DNA of 64,000 nt from NCBI GenBank assembly GCA_008692225.1, contig VICG01000012.1:992001-1056000 (forward strand), in the 5' to 3' direction. The notes beneath the pieces were generated by a model. That model searched no databases, had not been told where the DNA came from, and worked only from the letters and a program-made list of their open reading frames with translations. Shown in pieces: positions 24,251 through 36,723 of this stretch (positions are counted from its first letter, which is position 1; every line of letters starts with the position of its first letter). The stretch comes from Monilinia fructicola. Lineage: Eukaryota > Ascomycota > Leotiomycetes > Helotiales > Sclerotiniaceae. The translations under genes were made by a program, and so were the position numbers.

Positions 24251-26053
24251 ATGGTCGTTTGTAGATTCTGGCAGCAAGGGAATTGCAAATTTGGCAGTAG
24301 GATTCATACCCGCGATTCAGATATGAAAACCTGCTCTAACGTTTGGAAGACACATGTAGGAACGAACACTTCGACCAGAGCGCCAATTCCAACAAGAATG
24401 GCTTCAACAATCGATTCGCTCCTCTTCAAAACCAGTCTGCCAACCAATCCAACTCGAACTCACGAAACTATAATACACACAGAGGTGAGTTCAAACAGCA
24501 TCAATGCTATATACAGCGGCTTACTATGTTACAAAGGAGATGGAGCGCATATACCTTTCAGTCTCGATAGTGCAACTATAAAGCAAGATCTCACAACCGA
24601 TAGACCTCAATGGATCCTTTCTGCGTACGGACCTGGGCGTCATGCGCCAGAGCAATTGTTCGGCGGACCAGCGCGAGAACAGAGTTTTGAGGAGATGCGC
24701 CTTCTACACTACATTGCTGCAGCTTCTGGAAATGCTCAACCAGCTGTATGTTTAGCAATCTAGGGCTATGGACCATTTGAAGCTGACGGTTTTTAGATAC
24801 AAGATGCAGAGAGACTATGGCAAGAAGCAGATCAACAAATACAGAACGCGCTTAATGATGTTGATGGGGCCATAAACTATATTATCGCCGCCGATAACAA
24901 GCATCCGAATAGGAATGATGTTTGTCAGCAAGGCACCTCCACAGATCAAACGCCTTGGGTTCAGCGAAACCCTTCTTCTGGCATTAATAGTTTTGGTGCG
25001 CCCAGTCAAACAGCTACATCAACATTTGGACAGCCCTCTACTCAGAATGCTTCAGCCTTTGGACAGCCTTCCAGTGCGTTTGGTGGACCGTCTCAAGGCT
25101 TTGGAACTGCGCAGCAAGGTGGGACTTCTGGTAGTTTTGGTCAGCCATCAGCTTTGGGTCAAAATCCCAGTGCTTTTGGTTCTGCTTTCGGACAGCCGTC
25201 ACAAGTAGAACAAAGAGCGGGTGCTTTTGGGAATCCATCAGTTATGGGTCAAAAAACAAATCCATTTGGTGCTCCCTCAAATAGCGGCGCGAATGCCGGA
25301 CAGTCAGGCTTATCCAGTTTCGGTGGTTCAAGCAACGCATTCGGTCAACCTAGCCTAAATCCCTTGGGCGGTACGTTTACTTCGAACGCTCTTCCTCCTG
25401 GAATTCAGCAATCGCAAGTCAATCCAATGGTACAAAACACCAACCCATTGGCGCAAGCCAATTCCTTTGGTCAGCCTTCAGCAAATCCCTTTGGCTCTAA
25501 TGGTGGAAGTGCTCAACCATTTGGTGCCCCTCAGGTGTCACAAAATCCTTTCGGAGCTTCAAACGCCCAGCCGATGAATGCCATGCAAAATCAGCTTACA
25601 AACACTGCATCACAGGCTCAGCAGTTTGGTAATCAGCAAGGCTTTGGTAATTTGCACATGATCGCTGGTGCGCCCTCTGCACCGGGTGCCTCCAATTCGA
25701 ACATATTCAGCCCCAACTTCCGACCGCCACCACCAGATTCTAATACGTTAGAGCACCCCCCAGCAGATCGCTTCATTAGATTGCGTCCGGATGGGACAAC
25801 ACTAGAGTCTTTTAACGGATTACCCGTCGTGTACAAGGATGGAGAACCTGGGACCAATATCAATGGAAAGTGGCATAAAATATGGTGTCCAAGAGGTTAT
25901 CCAGGGCCGAACAAAGCTACTGAATTGGAGAATGCAGTTTTTGACGAAAAGACAACTACTGCATATTTACAGGCAAGGCAAACAGGGGCTTTTCCGGGAG
26001 GTGTTATGCCGATGATACCACCCAAGAGGGAATGGTGCTTGTGGAACTTTTGA
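24251..26053 (+). CDS. CCCH zinc-finger FG nucleoporin (AMO1/Nup42 type)
   Basis: Exons 24251-24296, 24350-24484, 24537-24745 and 24797-26053 give 548 residues. The first intron splits the zinc finger, and joining the exons restores CRFWQQGNCKFGNTCRNEH, a C-x8-C-x5-C-x3-H finger. A helical region follows (WILSAYGPGRHAPEQLFGG and AERLWQEADQQIQNAL). Residues about 185-370 form a natively disordered FG domain with repeated FGQPS, FGAPS and NPFG units. The C-terminus (about 450-548, FIRLRPDG... to KREWCLWNF) is compact. A CCCH finger followed by FG repeats is the layout of fission-yeast Amo1 and of Nup42/NUPL2, which sit on the cytoplasmic face of the pore and aid mRNA export. There is no frame break. 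Confidence 0.87.
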
Positions 26054-29000
26054 GCCATAAAGGTAGATATGGGTGAACCTGCATTTGGGCGGCGTTATGA
26101 GTTTATTATCTTATGGGTTCAATGGGAGAGTATATAAAAACTGGTTGTAAGAACGTATTGTAGGAAGTGGTAGGGCATTGTTCATGAGGACAGTGCTAGG
26201 CCTGATATGGCGTCTAATTAGAGAGAGATGATATGAGATTTCAAGTATGTCTATTTGTCTCCAAGCTACTACTTTTGTCTCTACGTGAAATTTTCCTTTA
26301 CTAGTCCAAGGTCATTTCACTTACATGGTACCCGTTTTGTCCTTTTAATCACAGGGGACATTTCAGTACCTAAATTTGAATTGAACCTTACCTTGTACCT
26401 TTGCACTCACACTCCTTTCCAAGATTTAATGTACCAATTCTCCTATCTAAGCCAATTATTAAAAATTTTTCAGAGATACTTCGAACCTCACAAGCCCGAT
26501 TAAGCCATCTCACCCCCCTTAACCAGACTTTCACATCTCACCTTCTCGTCCCCCTTCTCATTTTCTGGATCCCCTAACTTTCTCTTGTCCTCTCGGGGAC
26601 CCATATATGTTTTTTCGCTGCCTCTTCCAAACCCCTTCTCCATCCTGGTAGATCCAGAAACCTCAATTTCCCTTCCTGATTACGTCCGAATTCCCTAACC
26701 TTTTTGATCTCTCACAGATTGGGTATACTTGCCGGGTGCTAAGGAGGTTATGGTTCGTACAGAGATTCCTCTAACATCAGGAGTCGAGCCTTAGGCTGAG
26801 AACAGGAATGCGCGGAGGGTGAGTTGTTACGGCGGGAGTGAGGCGCTTGGCTGGTCTACAGAGAGTAGAGGGGTAATGGCAGAGAGATAGTAGAGTGTGT
26901 CATCGGGTAGGGATACGGAAACGAAAGTTTGAGAAATAGGGAGGGCATAGGTTGATAGGAACAGGGTACGAGATTCGTGGGTGATGGAGAGGAATAGTGG
27001 CGGTTTAGTGAGGAAGACAAGAGGAGAATTGTGGCGGTTCCATCGTAGTGATGCTTGGGTGATTCGTGGTGGCGGGAGGAGGTTGAACCAGGTTTGCAGG
27101 CAAATTCCCGTAGGGAGGGACAGGAATAAGGGAAATTTGATATTTTCCTGCGTCATGGTGGATATAAAAACGAAATACGGTGGCGCGAATGGATGTGATT
27201 TCGGAACAAAGAGGGCGTAAGTAGTCGAACGCGAGTGTGATCCGTATTTGAAATGGCCCGGGATGAGATAAAGAACTTTCCTTTCGTAATGATGTTCATA
27301 CACGAGAAATATAGGAACATTGAAACAAAGGACAAATGAATGAAAAAAGACTAAACAAAAGCATATCACACCTTCATGGCATTCATATCAAAACGACATC
27401 CGCGCCACTAGTTTCTTACCTTGGACCACAAATTTCAAAGTAAAGCCCAATTCTCAGCATAATCCTATGTTTTGAGATGAGGAGAAACATGCAATAGTAT
27501 TGAATTAGAATCGACTATGTTTGCAATACAATTTTCTGCTTCCAGCCGCAAAAACTCAATTCGAAAGTATTATTATCAGTTCATACCGCTCCAGTATGAC
27601 TATGGAGAGAAAAGTCCCCAGTATCTCGATCTCATATTGTTCTAAACTAGAACTCGCAGCGGTGACGCTTATGATATCAGGTCCATTCACACATGTGACG
27701 ACAATCAACATTATTCTGATGACGAACCTGGCATCAAATGCTTGCTAGTTCCTTATTCCTATTTCATGTAAGCCTTGCAAATTCGACGCCAAAGCTCAAT
27801 CTTGGAGTTCACGATGCCAAACATACAAGTGCGAGAACTATGGATGTGTCACAACTACGACTGTTCAAGTGGCCATCTGCTAGATTCGATACATGATGGA
27901 GAGCCATGAGAGTAATAACCACCAGATGGTAAAACACTGACGCAACAAACGGCATAAACGATGAGCAGCGCCAAAGATAGTTGTGCCAGAAATCTCAGAG
28001 AGGCAATCTATAAGAGAGACGAAGAGAAACACTCAAATAGCCTATGACTCGCGTCATGAGTTCCATGTTGTGGAGACCGACGGATCTCTTCATCAGCTCA
28101 CATTCGATAATCAACCAAAGCTATCTTCGGAAGAAGATGCATTTGAATAGAGCACTGTGGTTTTTTCCAAACACTCCGACTCTTGATGCAGTCAGTCTGT
28201 TTACTTTGGATGAATCAAGAATTCCGTTCAACGCCTGGAACTCATGAACCCCCCCGAAGAAGCGCTGTGACCGAAGAACACCTGGGCGCTTGATCATGAA
28301 TCTTCAGGTAGGACTGGTACTAGTCTTGCCTGGTATCCGTCTCACCTTGTGAAGAAAGGTCTCCCTGGTGCTCTAAAAATTAACTTGTACATGAATCGAG
28401 ATTGATCAAATTATAAGATCTAGAATGAATTCAGTGATTTTTACAGTTCTTTGATTGAATTCAGTCATGGATATCTTCAAACCCTCAAGTACGCATCAGA
28501 CAAAAAGTCATTCTGATTCATTCATAGGCTCGTTTCTACGTATATTCTCCTTCCAATAACACTTATCATCCTACTGTACGATAGCTTTGAAAATGATATA
28601 ATCATCTATTCAGGTTTGGTGATATCCTTCAAATCTCCGGATGACCACCAGTGGCCATGGATCCACCACTCGCGTGAGCCCCTTTAACTTCAGCCCCCAA
28701 TGACTCAATGAGCCCGTAGAACGTCATCCATCACTCTTATTACGATTACGTCACTCCACCAATGGGGTGGTAGCCCTATCAACCCCGCACTCAAGCACTT
28801 TGTGTCAAAGCTCCAGCCTGTCAACGTTAACCTTATTAATCAATAAAGCTTGAGGTACAAGTATCCCTTTCACGTTTGCACGATGATATCGCCTCGATCT
28901 GAATGACAACTTATACCTTCCACATATGCATTACTCCCTAGAAACGCAACGAGTGACAAACTCCAACGCGCACTTACTGGATCAGAACAAGACAAACGAA

Positions 29001-29359
29001 GAGAAGTTGCCGGAAAGTGTAACAAAACATACCAGCGACCCCTCCCCTCAAATCGTGACCGACCTCGTAAATTAGATACACGGCACCACTTCTCACAGCA
29101 CATCACCGGAACAAAACAATCCCCGCGCACGCGCGTCTCGTGGCCTACCCTTCGATATCTAGCCTTCCTCTCGCTGGTCCTCCTATTTGCGAGCGAAGCC
29201 CCAAACCAGATCAACGCAGTCCTTGGCACTCCCCCCCAACCCTCACCCATCTCCATCCTGCCACCACTGCCCCTCCGCGCCTATCTCTCGCGCGTCGCGC
29301 ATCTCATCCACAGAGAAGCAAGCCGGCACCAAACCAGCCACGGCCCCCGAACCCCCAAG
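26054..29359. other. Long intergenic region
   Basis: About 3.3 kb without a convincing gene. A 180-codon minus-strand ORF (26827-27369) is hydrophobic and Ser/Pro/Thr-rich because the plus strand is purine-rich; I do not accept it. The region after 28900 reads open into the methyltransferase frame but contains no ATG between a stop at about 28904 and the chosen start. Confidence 0.5.
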
Positions 29360-30267
29360 ATGGCGTGGACATGCTCGGGTCGCACCAACGCCGAATTGAT
29401 ATCCAACATGTGGAACGCGGACCTGATCCACAGCGAGCGGGTGAGGGATGCCATGATCTCCGTACGGCCCTCCTCCCCATCTGCACAAGCCCCTCCCTCC
29501 TCCCACAACCGCCCCAATCACCCGCTCACAACCCTGCAGGTAGACCGCGCCCACTACACCCCCTCCCACCACCTCGCCTACCAAGACTCCCCGCAGTCAA
29601 TCGGCTACGCCGCCACGATTTCCGCGCCCCACATGCACGCCTCTGCGCTCGAGCACCTCCTTCCGTATTTGGATGACGGGAAGAGAGTTCTGGATGTGGG
29701 GAGCGGGAGCGGCTATCTAACGGCCGTGATGGCGGAACTAGTCTTTCCCCCCTCCGCCTCTGCTCCCCCGGGCCCGGATCCGGGAGCAGTCGACGGGCCG
29801 CGAGGAGGGAAGGTGGTGGGGCTAGAACATATCCGCGAATTGCGAGATCTGGGCGAGCGAAACGTGCGGAAGAGCGAAAAGGGGCGACGCTGGGTGGACG
29901 AGGGGAAGGTGGAATTCGTGGAGGGCGATGGGAGGCAGGGCTGGAGGGATCCCCGCGGGCAAGGCGGCTGGGACGCCATCCATGTGGGCGCGGCCGCGAT
30001 GGAGATCCACGAGACGCTGGTTGAACAGTTGAGGTGTCCTGGTCGGTGAGTTGTGCGCCGCTGATTCTCCCTTTGTGTCTCCTGATGCTCGGCGGAAGAT
30101 CGGGCTCGTCAAAAACTAACCGGCTGTGCAGCATGTTCATACCCGTAGAACACCCCAGGGGACTGGGCCAGCATATCTGGGTGGTGGATAAGGATGGAGA
30201 GGGAAAGGTATCGAAGAAAATGCTATATGGGGTGCGGTACGTTCCGTTGACCGATGCGCCAAGATGA
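29360..30267 (+). CDS. Protein-L-isoaspartate O-methyltransferase
   Basis: Exons 29360-29461, 29540-30045 and 30132-30267 give 247 residues. The enzyme transfers a methyl group from S-adenosylmethionine to L-isoaspartyl residues and so starts repair of aged proteins, usually in the cytosol. The start [17 protein letters not shown] fits the family, as do VDRAHYTP and [15 protein letters not shown]. The AdoMet-binding motif I is [14 protein letters not shown] loop of about 25 residues rich in Pro and Gly ([21 protein letters not shown]) lies after motif I and is longer than in many homologues. The GDGRQGW and DAIHVGAAA stretches are further family motifs. The gene is GC-rich compared with its flanks. 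Confidence 0.93.
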
Positions 30268-31280
30268 TATAGCTTGGTCATGATTTGATATGATATGATA
30301 TGAGATGCATGGCACGAAAATGGAAACACACGCTGGACCGTTAGGTTACGGGTGGAAGGAGGAGTTTTCTAAGGACGAATACGTATTTTGGAGTATCATT
30401 CAGGGTAGCCTGAAGCATGGTCGAAAGTGTCTACACGACGTTGGCGGTAATTATGGGGCAACTAATGGGTAATAAGTATTCGAATCTATTTTGTCTTCAC
30501 TCCAAAAGGAGTGTTAAATTCTTGCTATAGAACCTAGCCCTGATTCGTATCCATTGCAAGATAGTTTCAGACCAGCCCCTCATGAGATTTGAGCCACCCT
30601 TTTAGATCATCTAATCGTCACATTAAGTTTCTAAGAAAAAGTTGTTCGAATGAATAAAGAGTCTCTGAGTTTCTCTGTCATCCCAAGTATCGATCGTAGC
30701 TTACCACTCCTCACCCTCAGCTTGCTTAATCAGAATCCGCATTAGAGCGACGTTAACATCATTCGATTAAGAGGATCTTTCACAGGCCCCCTTTTTGCCG
30801 AAAAATAGACTAATTGATTGGTTTCCTTCCACGTTAGCATGTCCAAACTTCCAAATACCCACTTCAACGGTATCTCATCTCCCTTTGCTTTGGGATTACT
30901 GGTACTCCAATGGCGCTGCTCACAAGCCTGGCCGGAAGTGTCCTATAGGTTTTCATTGTATCAAAGCCCTGCCTGATGATTCGAGTTCATCTTAAGTTTA
31001 GCCTCTGGTGTGGGTAGTAGATCGCTCTCAATTTGGGTATTGATATGATTTGTTTGATAGCTTGGTTTTACCTGTTCACATAGCTGATGCTATTGCATTA
31101 TACTATGCTCCAAACGTAATCGTACAACTTGTTGACAAGAAGAGGGATGTGAAAGATATATCGATTTGAAGACTCAGACTGAAACATCAACTTCGTGTAG
31201 GTGGATAGGGGAAAGATTATTGATTCATTGGTTTCATCACAGTTGTAAGTGGAGAATGGCATCTAGCAAGAGCTTGTATA

Positions 31281-31350
31281 GAAGAAGAAGAAGAAGAAGA
31301 AGAAGAAGAAGAAGAAGAAGAAGAAGAAGAAGAAGAAGAAGAAGAAGAAG
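31281..31350. repeat. GAA trinucleotide microsatellite
   Basis: About 23 perfect GAA units. In two frames it creates artificial poly-Arg or poly-Ser ORFs, which should not be annotated as genes. Confidence 0.97.
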
Positions 31351-34166
31351 ACGAGAAGAAGGGGGAGAAGGCCAAGGGAAAGAAGACACAATGAACGAGA
31401 AGTAAAGGCACAGGGGCAATAAACCAGTACAGTAATTCAGAACCAAAACCATTAATCGTACCCATAGATCCTCGAATCACTAGAAATGAAGGAATAATCA
31501 CTTCAGTCTTTTTGATACAAGTGAATACTCGTGGTACCGTCGCTTGTTCTCGCTTGCCTGACTGACTGTCTTGCCTCTGATACATTGATCATCCATCTTG
31601 TCATCCTTAACCAGGGTATAGATTCGAATATGTAATAAAGGTCTATAATAGGTTGGTGATTGGTTGCTTTAAATATATAAGTAGCATTGGTAAGTAAATT
31701 TTTTGAAGCTTTTTGAACTTGAATATATTTATACTTTATTAAAGTACCGTGTAATCTATCGAAGTTTAAAGATGATAAAGCTTGGAAAAGTAGTAAATAG
31801 CGTTATGTCTTACAAAAAATAGTATGAGTTCTACACTAAAAATACCGAAGGAGATATCAAAATCGTGAAGAACGGCTTCGACTTCAAATTTCTCTTGAAC
31901 CTTACGAACCTATTGATACCCTTGTAAGGAACCCTACCATAAGCGGTTTTCAGTCTTTCCAATCAGGTCAGTTCTACATGAGTAGTACCAAAGAAATGAA
32001 AGGATGCTTTTACCCAATATACCTGTTGTAAATATGCCGCTATTCTCACTAATTTTACTGAACTAGCAATTGGTTTAAAAAACATAGCAGCTTCTAGAGA
32101 ATCTCAAATAGAGCTCTTCGACCTTTGTTAGAAGTCTTTTCCAGAATCGTCGAAACCAGACAGCTGGTATCTCGTAGTAGTAGGTAAGGGGCGGCAACTA
32201 TCAAGTGGAGTAATCTTGAAGATATACGGCAGGTCGAAGAGACGATGACTTAGCACATAGTAAACTAGTACTCTTCCACCAAACTTTTCGTCAATTATCA
32301 TCGACTTGCGTTCAAACCATGAGAACTGAGAACTGAGAACTGAGAACTTCAGTTGTAAAAGATTGAAAGAGTAGGTTGCCAGCTTAATTAAAATTTCCAC
32401 CCAAAAATAAAACCTCTTACAAATAACCCAATCCAACAGCAAGCAAGAAACGTGCGAGTAGCATTTACTACCAAGACTGTACCGGACCTAAGGTATCAAA
32501 CTAATTCCCTTGAAAGAACAATGAGCACATGGAGATGTTCTGATTCTATCTGAATCCGAAATGCTGGTTGATGTGAAAGGCTCACAAGAAAATTCACTAG
32601 GTCTCGTATGGATTTCCAATTGTGCCAATAGCGCCTACTAATAACAATGTGACTCAATCGATCGCCATAGATACGAACAGGTAGAAACTAGGTACCGTTC
32701 GCTTTGTCACCACCACAGCCGTTCAACCTTCTAGATTTTGGCTGTTGCAAACAAGCGGGCCGGCCCTGCAGTGACGATTTAAGGTGGGAGGAAGGGGCTT
32801 AGACCATTGGTTTCCATAAAGAATGCAGGAGCTGTGTATCAAGAGCTGCTAATGATCTTTCGATTATGCCACAAATAGTAAGCATCCTCAAAAAAATCTC
32901 CGTAGCTTGACCAACTCTCGCGACGAGGCGTTCAAAACCACGTCATAAAAGACTAAGAGCGGGAGGGAGAGTGGGAGTAAGACTTAAAGATCATGAGGAA
33001 TCGTGAGGATCTCATACCGGTCTACTATTCCCATAGATGTTCAAGCTCCTACGCCAAGTTTCATATCTTTTGGGTGTAGGTCGTTGAGCCTTGGGGAAAC
33101 GGGATTTCGAAGGATAATGCTGGATTCGTTGGATTAATCTAAGAGCTAATCGCGTTAGATGATAAGCGAGGCGATTCACGCCAATTAACGCCAATGTCTT
33201 TTGATCGCCAAGGTTAGAGTTGGAAAATAACCGTTGTAATCCCGATGGACGGGAAATATGCGAAAACCCAGGGAATTGGAAATCGTGGACTAATTCAAAA
33301 GACCTTGGAGATCGATACACGGTAGTGATCAAATCCTGCAGTAATACTTGATGTCGATTGATCGTGCGACGCAAAAACACGCCATAGTGGGGAGCGTTCA
33401 TGGTGTTCGTACTCTTTGCTTCTTGAGGGTGAGGTGGAGTCCATTGGTTCATGTAAACTCAGTTAAACTTACTTACCTTCAACAAGACTGAGTAAGTAAC
33501 CTTAACACCAGCCCTCCCTAGTCCGAGAGCGAAGGAAAAGTAGTTTCTCTCTTGGGTCGTGCTGAGTGACTTTACCCGTTACTATAGAGACAGCTTGTGG
33601 AAAGAATGGCTGAGAAATGATAGGTGAACTCCGGATCAAAATGTTCAATAGTGAGCGAGTTGGAACTTGTCGGAATGCTTTTCATATCTCCGATAACTTC
33701 GATCAACATTGGTATAAGACGACTAGCTAAATGCGGGAGGTACAGTAGTGGTAGTAGTGGTCGTTTGCTGCTGCATCAATCGGAAGGCGTAGAGCAGAGT
33801 AGAGTTGCTTTTGTTGACGGGATAAAGTTAAGGAATAAAAAAATCAGAGCTTTGGAAAAAAAGGGATCCAAACACGAATACGAATCATGTGACCAACCAG
33901 ACTGGTCCATACGACGATCAGTTATCGAAGAAGATACGGAGTACAGTACTTGTAGATGCATAACACATGTCAAGTTATGTAGGTAGGAGTCAACGAGTCA
34001 ACAAATGCCGAGCATAGCGGAGTAGCCCCTTGTCAGTCTGTTTTCATTTTGTGGACGATTTAAGTGTGTAGCTTTGAACCATGTCTTGATCTAATGCCCA
34101 AAGCTCCATGCACTAGGTACAATATGTATGTAGGTACTGACTAGATATGAAAGGATCCAAAGGAAG

Positions 34167-34193
34167 TTGCAAGTTGCAACTCGCAACTTGCAA
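34167..34193. repeat. Perfect 11-bp hairpin
   Basis: TTGCAAGTTGC is followed after five bases by its exact reverse complement GCAACTTGCAA. No T-run follows to suggest a terminator function, and there is no neighbouring gene. Confidence 0.85.
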
Positions 34194-34632
34194 GCAATCC
34201 CAATACTTGTTGTAATCCCAAGCTACCTAAGCACTGAGCATTGAGCATGGAGCATTGAGCACTTTACAACTAACTACCAATCGAATCTAGGATTCTAATG
34301 CTTCCTGGACCTTTTTCTTCTGACATTAGCGATCCAGGCCAGTGGAATGTGCATGTGTGAGCTGAAGGTTAGTAAGGAAGTAAGGTTCGCCAGTTCAACA
34401 GTCTGAAAGATCAAATTGCAAGGTAAAAACTCGGCAATCTGAATTTGACGAATGATAGAGATTCATGAGATCTATCAAGATTTTGATCGAATCTTTATAT
34501 ACCATGTGTTAGGTTACCCAGCTTTTTGTGAAGTTTCTTTTTCTTTTTCTTGTTCTCTTATTCGTATTCGAGTTGGTTTGATTATTCATTATCATTATTA
34601 TGATAATGCCACAGGTATTATTCAACATGGCG

Positions 34633-34660
34633 AATGGATGGATGGATGGATGGATGAGTA
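34633..34660. repeat. TGGA tetranucleotide array
   Basis: Several tandem TGGA units lie here, followed by degenerate GACGGATGA-like copies to about 34690. Confidence 0.85.
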
Positions 34661-34980
34661 GACGGATGAACGGACGGACAGATGAATGGATGAATTACCA
34701 TTTAATAATCGGTGAGTAATGTTAATTATCGTAATGAGAAAAAGCAACTGTTTGCGATCTTCGAAATCAGATTTACTTTTATTCATTCATAAGGTTATCT
34801 TGGATCCTTCAATTGGCATCTTTCTAACTGCCTAGGTGATGTGGTTAAACCCATCTAATTAAGACCTACTCAATTATATGTTATAATTATGCTAATTATT
34901 ATACTACTTATCATGATTATACTACTTATTATAATTATAATTATTTTAAAAAAGATTCAAAGACAATCTTCTCTTTTCTA

Positions 34981-35003
34981 ATATATATATATATATATAT
35001 ATA
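34981..35003. repeat. TA dinucleotide array
   Basis: About eleven TA units inside a strongly AT-rich block. Confidence 0.9.
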
Positions 35004-35799
35004 AGGTGATTTATAAAATATATTCAAGATGAACTAATCTAATTAGCATCTAGATATCTAGATATCTAATAATTTATAATCTTATACATAACGATAAGCT
35101 TAAAATTTATAAATAATACAAATAATAATAAAGTAAATTAATAGAATGAAATGGTTTTGGTTTTCTTATCGACTTGTATATGAACTATATTCACCTTAGT
35201 CTATATACACGTATTACTAATAGGTCGATTTTAGTATTGTAGTAGTAGAAGTAGCAGCAGTAGTAGTTGTTATCTAGTTCATATTACTAGACTATTTTAC
35301 ACCACCTTGGCCAAATAGATACTAGGTCGTCAATTAGTGATTCCGTAGTTGTGTGTATAGACAGTAATCACAAGAAATCCTACCGTGCCTGTTGTATCTC
35401 CTTTGCTTCCCGGCCGCTGTTGATGGAATTCTAGAATTACGGTCCTATCCTTGATCGAAAAGTTAAGACCAAGTCAATTCCCATCCTTCGATTTAATCTA
35501 TACATACCCATATTTATATACATACACATACATAGTATGGATGCTGTGTATAATGTGTATACAGATACACATACATACACACCCACACACACATATATTT
35601 ATATATATATTTAAATCCATCATCGCCTCTCTCTTTAATTCACGAATTATACTTCTAATTCTCAATAAACCTTTATTATATATATATTGCATAAATAGAA
35701 ATCAACCTCATCAATCCCCCACTTACACCTTTATCTTTTCTTTTCTTCCCTTCCCTTTCCTTTCCTCTTCAACAACATTAACTTGGTTTTTAATACTTA

Positions 35800-36090
35800 C
35801 TTTACTCACTTACTCACTTACTCACTTACTCACTTCCTTACCTACTTACCTACTGCAAAGCCTCCACAACTAATCTGGTCTGGTCTGGTCTGGTCTGCTT
35901 TGCATTGGTAGTCATTGATCTAATAGTCCACCTCACCTCACATACCCACAATCATACCTACCAGTAGCTAATACTCACTCACACTACTCACACTACTCAC
36001 ACTACTCACACTACGGAGTACTCATACTACTCATACTACCATACTACTCATACTACTCATACTCCTCATACTCCTCATACTCCTCATACC
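35800..36090. repeat. Cluster of ACTC/ACTT-type tandem repeats
   Basis: ACTTACTC copies at about 35805-35835, TCTGG copies at about 35875-35898, and CACACTACT / CATACTACT / CATACTCCT arrays at about 35965-36090 follow one another. All are C/T-A rich on the plus strand and lie in the presumed leader of the gene at 36724. Confidence 0.85.
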
Positions 36091-36723
36091 CACCTATCGA
36101 CCTATCTACCTAGCGAGCTAGCGAGCTAGTTACAAAGCTTTAACACTTCCCATCAATCCCTCTCTACCTTCCTTCACTACCCTCCGTTGATATTTCATAT
36201 TTAATCCAATTTAAGTCTCATCCCTTTTGTCTTTTGTCTTTCTTCTCTCTTCTCTCTTCTTTCTTCTTCTCTTTTCTTCTTCCTTCCCCGAAGAATAACC
36301 TACTCTACTCTACACTAAATATCAACATTATTGTGATATATCACCCATCGGTTGATTGATTATTATTCATTCTACCAAACCATCAATCAGTTTCGCTTAC
36401 TTACGATCGACAACCCTTCATCAAGGGACCTCACAATCGACTTCGCAACCACATTTGACGAACCTACCTACCTATTCAGAATTCATATTCGTTAAAGGAA
36501 GGAAGATACGAGATTTCAATTGATCTACAGTCCTCTTCCCCTCTCAAATTCGTATTACCATTTTTTTTTTATCAATCAAGTTTAACGCTTCCAAGCCTTC
36601 CATTGCTTCCGTCGTCCCGTTACTTTGACTCGTTTTCGATACGATTAAACGACCATTGAATTCAGTACGATCAACTGCTTTGACTTACTGAATGGTATAA
36701 GAACTGTACTATAATCAGTCGAA

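Larger units (their letters stand above)
30268..36723. other. Gene-poor, AT- and repeat-rich region
   Basis: More than 6 kb with no recognised gene. It holds a long GAA microsatellite, a perfect hairpin (34167-34193), a TGGA array, a TA array with an AT-rich block (34880-35130) and a set of tandem repeats upstream of the gene at 36724. A 146-codon minus-strand ORF (33012-33452) is the only one with ordinary composition, and no family was recognised. The stretch from about 35400 on probably includes the promoter and a long 5' leader. Confidence 0.6.

Noticed and set aside
26827..27369. 180-codon minus-strand ORF
   Set aside because: Composition follows the purine-rich plus strand, there is no domain or clear hydrophobic topology, and no splice or promoter support.
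28922..29359. N-terminal extension of the isoaspartate methyltransferase
   Set aside because: The frame is open back to about 28905 but contains no ATG, and the family normally starts at MAW..SG..N.
31166..31585. ORFs with long poly-Arg and poly-Ser tracts
   Set aside because: Both are readings of the GAA microsatellite on opposite strands.
35800..36090. CRISPR-like array
   Set aside because: Units are contiguous 5-9 bp tandem repeats without spacers, in a eukaryotic genome.
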